From Coriaria nepalensis (taxonomy: Eukaryota; Streptophyta; Magnoliopsida; Cucurbitales; Coriariaceae), in NCBI GenBank assembly GCA_027186245.1, contig CP114495.1, forward strand, positions 9,478,501-9,542,500: 64,000 nucleotides of DNA, given 5' to 3'. The notes below the pieces were generated by a model, which was not told the origin of the DNA, did not search any database, and was given only the letters and a program-made list of their open reading frames with translations. The position numbers were made by a program, and so were the translations under genes. Shown here in pieces: positions 1 through 16,988 of this stretch (positions within the stretch are counted from its first letter, which is position 1; every line of letters starts with the position of its first letter).

Positions 1-76
1 CGTCTAATAGCGGCGGTTGCTTGAGGGTAGAACAAAGCGCCGCCCACATGGCGACACGTGAATGCAAGCTCATCAT
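1..76 (-). CDS. possible 5' end of a gene running off the left edge
   Basis: A minus-strand reading frame opens at an ATG pair (codons at 76-74 and 73-71) and stays open to the window edge. It begins MMSLHSRVAM and continues for 25 residues. The first ~130 bases are clearly richer in G and C than the AT-rich DNA that follows, which fits an exon, and a CACGTG motif lies at about 55-60. No family is recognisable from so few residues, and a chance ORF is quite possible. The call is an inference from composition and openness only. Confidence 0.2.
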   Translation of the reverse strand, partial: MMSLHSRVAMWAALCSTLKQPPLLD

Positions 77-129
77 GCTTGCGCTTTCATCGGAGGAAAA
101 ATGAATTCATTCTTGTCCGGGCGGAATTG

Positions 130-3100
130 GATATATTTTCCCTATCAGCAAATTACATTGGAGGCGTCAAAAATATGATTCTATGAAACTATTGAAAATT
201 CGATATATAATTAAAATTAATTATTTTATTTTTAATTTATTGACTTTCAAATTGAAAATTTAAATTTAGATGAAAATGATTTTCTTTTTTCTAAATATTA
301 CTTTATTTAGTGAGTGTTTAAATGCTTAGAGGTTATTAAATTGAAATCGAGTATATAATAAGTTCATCTTTTGTAACGATTATCCAAAATTACGTAGTCA
401 ATAATTATAATATTTTTATGTTGCAATTTGCATGCTTAAATGTTTGTGATCATATCTAAGGATTTTATATTTAGATTCAATTTTATTGATCAATTAATAA
501 ATTAAATAATTTTTTTCTTTAAAAAAATTTTGTAAAAAAAATAAAACTCTTGATTTATAAATTAATTAAAGATATTTTTTTAAAATGATATAAAAAGAAT
601 TTTAAACACTCTCTTTCACTTGTGAACTGATCATTTCAAAAACTCAATAAATAATGTAATAAGTGAGAAATATATATTAATAATATATATATATATATAT
701 AGTTATGATATTATAATAAATTAATAATTTTAATAATTTTTTTTTATTAAAAATTTTATTAAAAAAAAAAATAAAAATTTTAATTTATAAATTAATTAGA
801 TATATTATCTAGATATTTGAATATTTATTTACGTGTTTTCAATTTAACTATACAATTTCTTGCTTTACGATGAGTATAGGTCTATGTAGACGGCGTTACC
901 GAAACGTAAAGTCATATTTGACATCATTATGACCACCGACGTTTGACCTTTTTGGCACCAAACTGTAATCATTTATTTATTTACTTTATATTTCTCTTTG
1001 GAAGAATTAATGGGTTAATTTCCCCGATGGGTAGATATCGTCATGTCGACTCTCTATCGGTTCTACGTAGGTACTAATCTATCAATCATTTCAAGCTCAA
1101 CAATGGCGTTACCAAAACGTAAAGGGATGGATTGCATTTTGAGATGAATCAAAGCATACAGCGGCTGAGCCTACAAAAGTGTACAAGATATGGAAATATG
1201 CCGTCCCTATTTAGATAGCACGGTTGAAAAAGATGCGTAAGAAAAAAGGATACATTAAACTATGTTTAGTTGTTACTTCGAGGGTTTGATTTTGGACGAG
1301 TGAACCCATTTTAAAGCGGTTTTTCAGATTCCTACCAATCTTGGGTAGTGGTGACACCTCAACGTGCCATTCAAGTTATGGTAATACAATTTTGAGGTTT
1401 AATTCTATCATTTTGAAAATTTTTGAAGTATTTTGAAGTTTATTTCTAAAGATATATTTGATTCGATTTTTTTATGAAACTGAAAATAAGAATTTAATAG
1501 AAATAATCATGTTGAATTTTTAGTATTTTTTTTTTAATTATAAAGGGAATGAGTGTAAATAAAAATGAAAATAATTATTTTTTAAAGTCTATTTAAAGAA
1601 ATATTTTAAAAATATATTCAAGTATCATAGTAGATTTTTAAAAATATGAAAAAAAAAAAAAACTCTTATATAAATGAGTGGTTATTTTGATTCCCACAAA
1701 AAAAAATTACTTATTTAAGTGAGAATGAAATAATAAAATTTTTATTTCATTGGGAATTTTTGATACATGAAGAATATCGAACACGTGTCCCGCGCGTTGA
1801 ATGAATTGTTTCATAAATATAATAAGTAATTAGTTATATTTAAGACCGATTAAATTTAGATTGAAGAATTAAATACGACCGTTAAAATAATTGTGTTAAT
1901 TAAACTGTCTAATAATTAATTTTAGTTAACCGAATGAGTTTGAAAGAATAAAATTCAATTTAATCATGAAATAATCAAGGAAATATTGAGCTCATATGGA
2001 TTAATGATTTGGTACATGGATGACCATTGATCAAAGGCATAATAATCACTCGAGACACAATCTTGAACGTTCGATGAAAAGACAAAAATCATCCCTCACC
2101 ATACAGAGAGGGAGAGAGGGGGAGAGAGATTTCGGTTTGTTTGAGGAAAATCAGAAAAGATTTTAGACAAAATATTTCCCTTAATGAAAACATCTCGCTT
2201 TTTACAAAAAAGCTGATGGAAATTAGATACTGTCCAACCAACTAGAGAAAGTGGTTGGAATTTGAGGAGGGGGAGGGGGGGTGTTTGGCCGAAACAAGAA
2301 GAGAAGAGTGAGACAGTTTATTTGGACGAACTTGAACTCTATTTCGACAGAATTTAGTTGGAAATGGAAATGAAGAGGTCAGCTCACCAAAAAAGCGATT
2401 ATGGTTCACAAAGTGGGAAGGTGGCCTAAATTTTAGATGGAAATTGGGCTTCGGTTTGAGTTATTTATGAATATGTCATCACAAATTTTACTTATAAATA
2501 GCAAGCTTTGGTGAAGACAAAAAGTATCCTTTAGTCACCAACAAACACCAATCCGTTCAATCATCAACAATCTTCTTCATTACCGAAATTTACCAACACA
2601 CTCAAATACTCATTGAACACCACTCATTATAATTTTTATGCTTCGGCTATTTTTTTTAAACTTGTCATTTTTCTCTGGAAAAATATATCTAACTCCTTAA
2701 GATCTATTCTTAAATATAATGAGTAGAGCCTAAATTCTTATCCGAATGAAAGTCTAAATTTGTCGTACATAGATTAAACGTTTTCATTGCTTTTCTTGTT
2801 CATCCTTTAATTCATCATATTTTATGAATAGGGATAAATATAGATTAATCTAAAAAAATCTTTCATATATTTAAAATCTTTCAAAAAATCTTTATTAATG
2901 GCAATAAATATATTTAAAAAATTATATCTAAATTAGTCTAAAATCTTTCACCTATCCAACAACAAAACAGTTAGATACAATTTTATTATTTATATTTAAT
3001 TTTTTAATTAATAATATAAAATTTACTTTAACATATATTTATTATATTATTAATATAATTATTAATTCAATATTTTTATATTTATTAATAAAATATTTAC

Positions 3101-3600
3101 GACCATATAATATTTTTTAAGCTCTTATCAATTACTATGCAACAACATATTCTTTTAACGTCAATCGGAATAAAAAATAATCTGACTCTATCGTTCATTT
3201 ACTACACCAAATAGTATTTCATCTCGACGCACCTATTCTAGACTTCTAGTTCTGTTTGGCGTAGGGGTACTATCACGCGTAGCTAACACGAACAGCATCT
3301 TTTCCTTTTGACCTTTTCATAATTAGCAAGTTCACACAAAGCACATTCTTATCTTCATCTTTACTCCAAACTATATATATACATCAATATATGCAAACAC
3401 TTCAAGCAACAATAGCAAAAGAGTATAGCCATCGACATTGAAGCAAAGTTCTTAGCTTTTTTATACATAAAATATTAGGGTTTTTAGGATTTGATCCCTT
3501 TTTCAAGATCACACACGCAAACAAGCTTTAGTCCTTGGAACTAGTTCTTGATTAAAAAGCCGAAAACACTAGGACAGTATCATTACGTGTGTCGGAGAAT
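130..3600. other. AT-rich intergenic region without a gene
   Basis: No convincing coding region. It is mostly A/T tracts and an (AT)n run near 681-702. A 20-bp word occurs twice (892-911 and 1105-1124, 19 of 20 identical). A purine-rich GAGAGGG stretch lies near 2103-2128 and a G-rich run near 2267-2283. A TATA-box-like TATAAATA near 2494 is followed by a CAA-rich, leader-like sequence up to about 2620, but no ORF follows it. That last block could be a decayed LTR or retroelement promoter, which I cannot prove. Confidence 0.6.
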
Positions 3601-3668
3601 TACTTTCAACACAAGAAAGGGAGATTAGTAGTACTATTAACAGGATAGGTTGGTCGTAGAAGTACGTT

Positions 3669-7250
<3,582 letters not shown>

Positions 7251-7259
7251 GTGGTTACT

Positions 7260-8400
7260 ATTCTTTTCTTACTCGATAAGACTTCAATAAAAAGTTCTAG
7301 ATAGTTCTTGACTAATTTTTACTAAATTAATTAAACTTTTATTCAATTATTTATTATTCATTTTAAATAATATAATATATTTTAACTATCCTCAATTCAT
7401 AAATTTTGACCCCAAAAAAAAAAAATAATAATAATAAATTAAAAAATTTATACATAAATAAATTTGTCAAAACTTTATTATATATTATTAAAATTTATTT
7501 AGGGCTGATAAACCAACTTTATCAATAAATTTCTATTTTATTATATTAAGATAGATTTGAGAAATGGAGACTAAAAGAAAATATGGAGAACTAAACAAAA
7601 TTAAAAATTTCTTTTTTCTTCAAAATTTTATAATAAAAAAAATCCTGTACATAATTTAACCTAAAATAGGAGCTAAGCCAATAATTAAAAAATAGAAGAG
7701 AAAAAAAAAAGGGGGTTCAATAAGAAAATCTCTCTCGTATTTGATACGGGTGTACACGGATCGGAAAGTTCGAACTTTGGGAGGTAAAGACCCGAACCGG
7801 ATTATACGGGTTTCTAAAATTTCAATTTGGAGCCAACTAGATATATATATATATATATACACACATGTAGTCTTCCATTTCAAGTGTCTAAGATAATGAA
7901 CTTTTGGAACTTGAGGAATCTTACACCAATCATCAAGGACTCATTTCTCGCATCTTCTTCTTAGCTTTGAACAGCCAACAATATGCAATTCTCTTAAAAT
8001 GGTCAAATCCCAGACAATACACCAACAAGCTAAGCTTTTCAAGAGACTTGAAATTAGCAAACCCTAATGTCAATTCTGCAAGATTTGGGTAGCCTCAAAT
8101 TTGAATGACTTGCAAAGTATGGGCAGATCGGTCAGGCGATTTCGGTAAGGTTTCCAACTCGGGGAGGCAAAAAATTAGAACTCATCCATAGCGCGATGGT
8201 ATTGAGCACCACCACAAAGACTCGTTCCTGCATTCTATTCACAAACAAACTATTTGGGTCTATTCATATCTGAAATTTAGGAAGAGAGAACATATAATAA
8301 TGTTACTTAAATATAAGAAGAGACAACCTATTGATCATACCGCACTTTCTTACTCAAATACAAGTCACAATGTTAAGAACAGATAACACTGTGCTTGATA
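7260..8400. other. intergenic region between aspartic protease and CNOT9
   Basis: AT-rich DNA with an (AT)n run near 7842-7858 and poly-A tracts. No open frame resembles a known protein. The part nearest 8460 (about 8100-8459) is probably 3' UTR of the minus-strand CNOT9 gene, but no polyadenylation signal is clear enough to call. Confidence 0.5.
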
Positions 8401-8459
8401 AGTTACCAAAAAAAAAAAAAACCGATAAGTAACGGGAACATCCATGGTAGTTTCTTATC

Positions 8460-11400
8460 TTAGTTCACCATCATATGATCAAATCCTCCACCGGCTTGAA
8501 GTGCTGGGACCCGATTCACTCCCACATTACTAAGCAATTGTGTCAGCCATCTCCTTGTCGTTAGATCCTCCTGCAAACAGTTCAATATGTAAAATAAACA
8601 TAGAAAATCGGTCAATAGTGTAGAAAAGATCCAGTTTTGAAGCGAAGTCTAGACCCGTAAATCATAAGTACAGCATACTACTCTAAATGCAAGTTTTGCT
8701 AAACGTCAGTTTAACATATGAGCGTTTACCCAAGTAGAGTGTTAACCGATCTTATCCACAAGCTTTCAAGTAATGAAGAACAATTTGAAAAACATTTACT
8801 CAGAAGAAGCACTTACACGAAGGCAACTACTGAAGGTAGCGTCTCTTAACATGTCCGGGAGGCAGCTTCTTAGTGCATCACAAGCTCTGCAAGATAGGGA
8901 CCAAACAATCAAAAATTTAGACACATAAAAAGGTAGTGTAAACTAGGAGGTGTAGCAATTCATTATAATGACCAATCAATCCACCTTGGGTTTTCTGACA
9001 AGCGCAGATAACATCTAATAATATGCTTCAATAGACGTGAAGAGGGCTGTTCAGCAAGTGCTGCAACCATATTGGCCAAAACTCGACCCACGGCAAAGAA
9101 TCGCTCTGCAGTAGTGCATATATAATCCAAGCCCACATCATCCAACAAGATTTTTTGCACAATAAAGGTTGCGACCTGTTGAAAGAAAAACCTTAGTCAC
9201 AACAAATCTAAACATTAAGTCAAAGTTGTCAAATCGTGGTAGTAGAAACCCTAGTAAATTGTGCAAGTGTGAATTTTATTGGTTGAAGATATTGATAAAG
9301 TTCAAATTCAAAAGCATTAGCTTCCACTAAAAGAAGAAATAGAATCCAGAAACTCAACTGTTTTTGACAGTTCACTACCCATTTCCATAGTTCGCAAGCA
9401 CAATGGAATTATTTCTGTTGAGAGGAGGAAACTAATAACTTCAGTGTCATCAACCTGATAAATGAAAATTGGAAAGAAATAAGAAGATGATATAGTAAAA
9501 GAAAAGGAAAAGAGCTAAATGATAGGACAATACTGACTACAAATAAAGAAGAGCAATGTGAGTCAGCATTTGCATTAAGGATGTAATACCTTCACAAGGG
9601 CACCAATGACACCCAAGCTAGTGAGCCGCAAGTACTCAAAAGGCCTGGACTTGCTGGTGGTGTTAAGAAAAGGATATAGATATAAAGGTATATGAGCTGC
9701 AAAGGCAGAGTTATCTAGACTTATCATTTCTTTAGGTTATGCAACTAATCAATGTATGAAAGAAGAATAGACATAAGAGGGGACATTAGAAAACAATAAA
9801 GGAAAGCATTTACATGTTAGCAAGATTAGGTACGTTACCATTTAGGAACAGCATCCTCGTGTCTGGGTGAGATGCTACACACTGCAAGATACACGAATAC
9901 ACACAAAATAAGAAAAAACATTAGATTGACACGATAAGTTCTCCAAAACTAATTGAATACTTGTGCCAGAAATTCCCTGAATAGGTTTTCCATTGCCATA
10001 AAGGATATACTTGACAACTCTAAGCTCCAAATTATCCTTTTCTTGCAAAATTATTTTCACATCAGGGGAGTCACGGCTGATCTACCTTATGGCTTGATAG
10101 ATAACTGTAGGATTTCTGCAATTATTTTTTTACAGGGGTTGCTGAATATCAAAAACATATTACAAGAAATCCTATTTTATAGAATGAGTTGAGAGAGTAG
10201 GCATTATTGGTGGAGAAGTAATAAAATGAGGTTTATCCTCACCAATGCTGTGAGCTCCCGACATACAATGGGATCTTCGTAAAGTTGATGATTATGAGTG
10301 TGAGATGAATTTGATTGGGAAGTTCAGTGGCTAAAAGAACAAGATTCATTAGCTCGTCATTTAGTGAGACTTGGTGAAATGACCATAAATCCATAAAATT
10401 ACTCGACAAGCTTTGAAAGGGATCCCCCCAGGCGGGGGGAAAGGAGGAGGGGTAAATAAAATTTATATCACAGAATCAAGTTGTGAGAACTCAGCTAATT
10501 AAGAAGATTACAAAAATCTACACAGCCAGCCCTTTGTAAAATAAACAAAAAGGAAACTAGTGTTATCCGATGGTTGTAAAATAAATAACATGGTAAGGGC
10601 ACAATTAAACCAAACTCATAATTCATCAGAAGAAAAAGCAGCAAGAATATATGCGTGAAATATTTAATTAAGGTCATAACAAATCATAAGGTAAAATCGG
10701 GCAACTGGGAATCAAAATTGACAAATTAAATAAAGCATAGAACTCGAGAAAAGAAAGAGCTTTGACCTGAAGAAGAGCAAGGGCATTGCAAACTCGATTT
10801 GATTGTGCAGGGTTTAGGTTTGGGGGTGACAAAACTGGATATATCGAGATTATCTCCTGCAAAAAGAAAAATTTGACAACATAGGATGGAATGTAATGAG
10901 TGTTACTGTAATGGAGAAGAAAACAAGAAGCCATGACTAATGGAATGTTCAGGCTGAGAATCAACCCTGCAAAGTGCAAGGGCACAATGGTAAGGGCAGG
11001 CATAGGCAAAGATGAAAATGGTAAAGGCACAATAAGCTAAGTGCAAATAATCAATACATACATATTCCAGCAGATAACATTATATATAGCACTCAGCAAG
11101 CAATTCCATTGCAGCCAAGCACCTTTTAAGTTAAAAACCAAAACAGGAATTGCCTTTAGCAATTCTTCCTCATCCCTCTCATTCCAGTTATCTATGGTCA
11201 ACCTTCATCTTCCTTTTTGCTCAACGTCTCATAAATATGTGAGTTAGAATCTCAAGTAATCCAAATACTGAGATGGTCAAATTTATGGCAAAGATAATGA
11301 AAAAAACATAAATGACTCAATTTAATATAGCAACGGACCTGCAACAAAGCAGCAATAGTACCAAATGAATTCCACAATAACGGAGCCAAATCCTGAAATA

Positions 11401-12278
11401 ATTCCCTCTTCTGAAAATGAAAAACAGGCAAAAATAAGTTCATTAAGCATAATTGAATAAATGCTATAGCAGCATCGCTTAGGTACATAACAAATCTCAA
11501 ACAACTAAACAGGTACGGCAACAAAGGAAAATTTCAAACATACGTCTTTAATATTACAAACAATCTTTCTTTCCTCTTCGTTTACTTGGGTGCAAATATA
11601 CAATTGAACCCATTTACCCAACCCGCTCGCACAATCCTATGTTATGAACATTTTCTGTCGCACTTTGTTGTGAAACACCCTTAAAACAAAAAATTACAAT
11701 AATTCTGGTAACATAAGTGCATCCACACCAACCCTCAATATAAACTGTTTTTCTAGGTATCCCGTTCAGGTTCAATCACTTAACTGACGGCAGAGAAAGT
11801 ATTTTTCTAGGCAGCCCTAGAGATCCTCTGCAAAGGCACAAAGAGTCTAATCGAGTCAGCTCCTTCTGCAACTATTTTGCTCTAAGAACCAAATAAAATC
11901 CGAACACAAACAATTACAACCTTAAGTTCAACACTCGAACTAAGTATAACATCTGTATTACACTCCCCCCCTCTCCCCCAAATAAGAAAGGAAATTATTC
12001 CCTTTCACCTAAGAATCCAGGTACCTCACCGAATCAAACTGGCACAAAACAAGAACACACGAACTCAAATTTCTCAATCTATTTCTGATTCTCACCTTAG
12101 AAAGTTCGAGAAGAGCATTCTCTCGGAGATCGGGATTGCTGAGGTCAAGCACCAACTGCTCGGCCGACGCCATTTTTCTATCCTTGTTCCCCGGAGCTCC
12201 GGCTACGGTAGAAGCTAAACCGGTGGGCATTACTCCGAAAGCAGCGTTCATAGATAGCGATTGTGGCAGATTCGCCAT
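8460..12278 (-). CDS. CNOT9: CCR4-NOT complex subunit 9 (RCD1-like), 9 exons
   Basis: Armadillo-repeat subunit of the CCR4-NOT deadenylase, acting in cytoplasmic mRNA decay and translational repression. Exons in gene order: 12278-12096, 11410-11339, 10856-10767, 9881-9839, 9696-9590, 9454-9359, 9175-8985, 8886-8817, 8570-8460. They total 963 nt (320 aa) with all phases consistent. Recognisable blocks are [82 protein letters not shown] and [19 protein letters not shown]. The C-terminus is [10 protein letters not shown]. The start [12 protein letters not shown] is chosen from family similarity; an in-frame Met at 12389 would add 37 basic residues and is probably leader. Exon 6 uses a weak donor (gttgag). 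Introns are long for this window and carry no other gene. Confidence 0.95.
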
Positions 12279-12439
12279 TGCTAACAGATTAAAAATCCTC
12301 GCTTTTTCTTTCTTTGCTTTTCTTGCAGTTTCGTTTCGTTCCTTCCGAGCACGGTGGTTAAATGAGAGTGAAAAGGGGGTGAGAGCCACGTAGTTGACAC
12401 GCGCGTGGGTATGTTAACACTTGGAACGCGAAAGTTTAA

Positions 12440-13452
12440 GTGTGCAGCGGGGGGAACGGAATTTTGCGGATTTCGTTCCTCGTATCTTGGAAACGGCGTT
12501 TTGTTTCCTTGTACGGTGGAATGTGAGCCGACACATCGGAAAAATGGAAATCAGGTAATTGAGGTAGGCTCGTAAGGATGGACCGTTGGAGTCGGTTTGG
12601 GTCTCTTGGATTTAATAATAGAATCTTAGTCCAAGTAATCACATGAACCTTTTATGGTGAAGAATACCCATGACTTTACACATATTAGGATTACACCCAA
12701 AAACTTTTAAAATGATATAATCTCTCTAATTTTATATTTTGTAGGTGGATAAAATTAATAATAATAAATAAAGTGAGTCGAAATGAAAAATTCTATAAAC
12801 TTGAAGAAGGAGCTTTTGAGATTAAAATCTCATGTACAATTTCATAGAATGATAGTAAAGGTAAAATTAATTTTTGAATCATGGCACCTCCAATTATTCT
12901 CCTATTATGGTGATCAAATTTTATGTTGAGAGCTGCTCGGATAATAAAATTTTTGTATTTTCTAGTACATCATTATCAATTGGATTAGTATTTCTAATGT
13001 AAGGTATCTTTGTTGTAATCAAGTTCCTTAGGGATGGATAAAAGTTACGATTCTGATGGGAGTACTGGTATCAGTATCAATTATGGTACAAGTACCGATA
13101 ATGATGTTTGGGATGAAAATTGAGACTAGTTTTCAAATTGGTCCCCGTTCCGTAGACTAGTTAATATTTAAAGAAAAAAAAATACTAGTGGTCTTAGTAT
13201 TGAGGCTGGGTCCCAACAATGATACGCATATGCCACATACCAGGTCTCGATACTGTCTTAATGCGGATAGTATTGGTACCAAATCGATACTAATGGTCTA
13301 AGTCTAGTATCGGTACAAAAAAAGTCAAAATCAAAATCAATACCCCTTATTAATTTCGATCCTAATGAGATTTTTGACCACCTATTAAATACCTATAAAT
13401 TTCTCAAAATTCAATTTTTTTCCACCAAAAGATTACAAATTACAAAATTCAT

Positions 13453-13485
<33 letters not shown>

Positions 13486-14600
13486 TACCCGCCCTAAACA
13501 AATTTTATGGCTCCCACCTTTGCCAATGAAAGACACATCTCACCTCAATTATACAAGAAGATTGATGTGAGTTCTTAGAGACAGATTCTTTCTTAAATTT
13601 TAATATCATAACATTAAAAAAATAAATAAATAAAAAAAGGGAACAAACACTGATGATATTATATGATTGGTTATACTTTAATTTATTTTGGCACTCTATT
13701 TGATGCATGTATGCATGCATGTGATAGAGGCTGGCCTACATGGCTATATTGTTGGGGAAGATATAAACCGCATGTGATCAGAGTTTTATGCATGAAGAAT
13801 TAGTACGCTTTTTAACATAATTAACAATTAATTATTTATTACATTGCTTCTCGGTTTCTCTTCAAGCAAACCCTTTTTTGCTGTCAACTTCTAATATTCT
13901 TCTGTATCTTCATCGATGGATCATTACATCTTGAGCTTCAAGTTACTTATTTTGAATTCGAGTTTCTGTCCGAATTTCTTATGTCGAATTAACAAAACTT
14001 CAGTTTATTTAAACTCAGATGTAATCGAAAACTCGGGTTCGATTAACACACAGTGTAACCATATGCTAATCACCAAAGAACTCCAATTCATCATGATTTT
14101 GATCCCGTTCGAAGTATTATACTGAAACCACTAATTACAAAATCTTCACGTAATAATTAATCTTGATCACTAATTATTGATATTTACTCGTAATAATCGA
14201 GAAACAGCTAATCTCGACATTCACTTAAACTTGTTTATGGAAATAGAAAGAGACAGTAATTATAATAATTAAGGATGTATATTATTCACTATAAACCCAT
14301 TAATCTTTATTACATAATGTAGTACTTCTTATTAGATGCATTTGATGCAAATATATATAGCACATTATTATATAAGGTAAACCATAGTAATAATAAAGAG
14401 AGAAACCTGTAAACCACACCCATATATATATATATATATATATATATGATTATAAGAATCAATTTCACTATACTTTTTTTTTTACAAAACCACCATAAAT
14501 GTGGTTTTTTTTTTATTGACATCATCACATATTAATCTTTTTCTTTTTTTTTTAATTAATTGTATCAAAATAATTAACTTAAAGTTTCTTTTAACAAAAC
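12440..14600. other. intergenic region upstream of CNOT9
   Basis: No gene recognised. 13020-13330 is rich in related short words around GGTATC, GGTACC and ATCGATAC in both orientations, which may be a decayed transposon end. There is an (AT)n run at about 13453-13481 and another at 14422-14447. A GCATGTATGCATGCATG motif lies near 13704-13720. The stretch 14585-14646 is the 3' flank shared with the second STIG1-like copy. Confidence 0.5.
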
Positions 14601-14646
14601 TTCAAATCAATGTAATAATAAATACATATATATATATATATACCGA

Positions 14647-15126
14647 TCAAGCATACTCACACAATCCATATACACAAGAACGGTCCAATGAACAACGATT
14701 GTTGCACTTCCCACAATGCCTCTTGTCATAAGCTGTGTCAACACAACTTCCTCTACAGCACTCTTGAGTGTACTTGCACTTGTTCTTGCAGGCTCCACAA
14801 TTGTTCTTGTCGGTTGTCAAATCCATACACTTGTTGTTGCAACACTTGAGATACTTGTTAAGAAAGACACCGTTGACATAGTTTTGCCCCAAGCATATCG
14901 TGTTGTTCTTGTTGCAGTGATCGGCTGCTCTAGGGTTCTTCACGTCTTCCGCCAGAAACCGACCAAGCCTTTTGGAATGTAGCAGCAATGCCGGTCCGGA
15001 CATCTGATGATCTTGCTTGTGATCGGTTTCCTGACGATTGGCTCGGGAGGCCCTATTGATGGTTAGGGTTAGAGAGAAAGCCATGGTTAGGGCAATGAAG
15101 ACGAGGGCTATGTTGATGAGCTTCAT
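14647..15126 (-). CDS. STIG1-like cysteine-rich secreted protein, tandem copy 1
   Basis: Intronless, 159 aa. The start [10 protein letters not shown] opens a clear signal peptide (about residues 1-24). A variable, charged linker runs to about residue 65, then a C-terminal STIG1 domain with 16 cysteines, including [31 protein letters not shown] and [13 protein letters not shown]1 proteins are secreted peptides known from stigma and other reproductive or root tissue, where they can bind receptor ectodomains; the role of this copy is inference. The frame is open for another 37 codons upstream, but that part corresponds to leader in the duplicate. Its partner at 17423-17905 differs at only a few residues in the Cys-rich domain and more in the linker. 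Confidence 0.9.
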   Translation of the reverse strand: MKLINIALVFIALTMAFSLTLTINRASRANRQETDHKQDHQMSGPALLLHSKRLGRFLAEDVKNPRAADHCNKNNTICLGQNYVNGVFLNKYLKCCNNKCMDLTTDKNNCGACKNKCKYTQECCRGSCVDTAYDKRHCGKCNNRCSLDRSCVYGLCEYA

Positions 15127-16833
15127 GGCTTTCTCCTTACTTCCTTTTCTTCTTTTGTGAAGGGAGAAGGAAGGGTTTTGATTGGATTGGAAAGAAGAGA
15201 GGGGGAGGGATTGGTTGATTTGATTGTGGGATAGCAAGTGGGGGTGGAAGACTATGGGGTTTATAGTAGGGGGTTGACGCGTGAAAAGTGGTTAGAAGAT
15301 AGTTTAGAATCTGGTGCATGACAAAGAGTGTACTTGAATTTTCTAGGGTTTAAAAAAAAATATTATTATCACCCTTAAGAAACTCCTTGATTTGAACACC
15401 TTTTTTTTGGTTTCCTTGAGGTTCACAATTAGTAGTACTCTAATTCATATACAATTAAAAATTTGATGTTGTATACCAAGATTATTAGTGTCTAATCCTC
15501 TAATTTATACTTGTAATTCGTAATTGATCAATTCAATCTATTTATTATGATATAATTAAGCCGCATCAATATTTAATAGTGAAAAGTACCAATATGATTT
15601 AATCAAGAGGAATATGTCGTATCAAACTAGAGGACATGTTACCGATTGTACTACTTACTCGACACAATTCGATATATATTCGATGTATTTTTTGATATAT
15701 TCAAAATAATAAAAATTAAAATAATTTTTAATATTTTGAAATATTTTTAATAAATAATAAAAAAATTATAAGTGTTGTACATAACTATCAAAAAATTATA
15801 TGTTTTATTTATTATTATTTATTTGTTTATGGTTATTGTATATTGATGACTTGATGTTGCATCTTATTTACAAGAACACTCATGTCAACTCTGTTTCTTC
15901 ATAAACATGCTGTTCCCAGAAGGATGAATTTACTCTCAGCCCTCAGGGGCGGATTCAAGTATGAAAGTCAAGGGGCGACGTACCAACAAATTTTATTTCA
16001 TTTAATCTTATTTTATTTATTATTTAATGAATCAAAATAAATGGTTGACTTAAGGTAATTTAGGCATGCTGTTAGGGGAAGCAAAGCAGCTAATTTGCTA
16101 GCTATAGCTGACCTCTATATATTGACCATGCGTTAAGTTACTAATATTACACCAAGAAGCAATTAATTAATATTTATTTATTGTCCGAATTTTAATTTAA
16201 TATTATTATATATATATAATGTATATTTTTAATTGTTGGTGAAAACAAAACTATTATTTTTTTTCCCTCTTAAAAAGACCGGAAATTAAATTCATTACAA
16301 ATGAACAAAACACACTGAACAAATTACTCACTAATTCACATGATGCTACGAATTTGAGATTCTTCACTTGGGTAAGCATCATATGTCAATAATGGCAACG
16401 GTCTTTGTTGATAAGGATAAATTGTTGCCGAATTGGGATCATTCAAATAATCCTGATACCGGATTTCGTCAATCGATTAATCACAATAGTGTATACAAGA
16501 CTTGATGTGATGGGTGACCCAGTAGGCGTTAGGCGTTATTCAAATCCTACTGCTGCTATCTCTGATCTTAGAGGGGTTAAGGATTGAGACTCTTTTCGAG
16601 AAGTCCCCAGTCGGTATTACTTCTCTTCTTCTTTCCTTCTTTACTTCCTTCATCTGAAAATCAAACACTCTTTTTGACTATTTTGATATGTAAGTCGTAT
16701 GTATGATAAGTGGCCGGTTCCTAATATTTGATGATGATTGATGATGATTGATGATGATGACATTTCCGTTTATGATTTGCTTATCACTTCCATTGAATTA
16801 AGTAGCTAATTATTCTCCTTTGGAATTTTCCAG

Positions 16834-16988
16834 ATTGTCCCGAAGGTGTTTTAATAGATCGCAACTGTCTCATCCCAAATGATGACGCGAAAGTGGTCGG
16901 ACAGAAAGATGGTGTGTTTGATACTTTTTCCTGCTGCTACGACGAAGGTTACAGCTTAGCCCCGCGGGGTAGGTGCGCGTTCTCTTGA
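16834..16988 (+). CDS. unassigned short cysteine-rich ORF, possible terminal exon
   Basis: Behind a good acceptor (TTGGAATTTTCCAG, ending at 16833) lies an open frame ending in TGA at 16986-16988. It starts DCPEGVLIDRNC, continues through DTFSCCYDEGY and ends APRGRCAFS: about 50 residues with five cysteines. Codon use is coding-like and the segment is less AT-rich than its surroundings. A possible donor (gtaagt at 16690) lies upstream, but I could not establish a first exon or signal peptide. It sits between the STIG1 copies but has no STIG1 spacing. I do not recognise the family; it may be a gene remnant. Confidence 0.35.

Noticed and set aside
14400..14450. (AT)n tracts as functional elements
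   Set aside because: Similar microsatellites occur throughout the window (681, 7842, 13453, 34927, 53697, 60735); no positional logic beyond possible TATA-box function near starts.
16392..16505. Short frame MATVFVDKDKLLPNW as first exon of the cysteine-rich ORF
   Set aside because: It stops before any usable donor and has no signal peptide; joining it to 16834 would be a guess.
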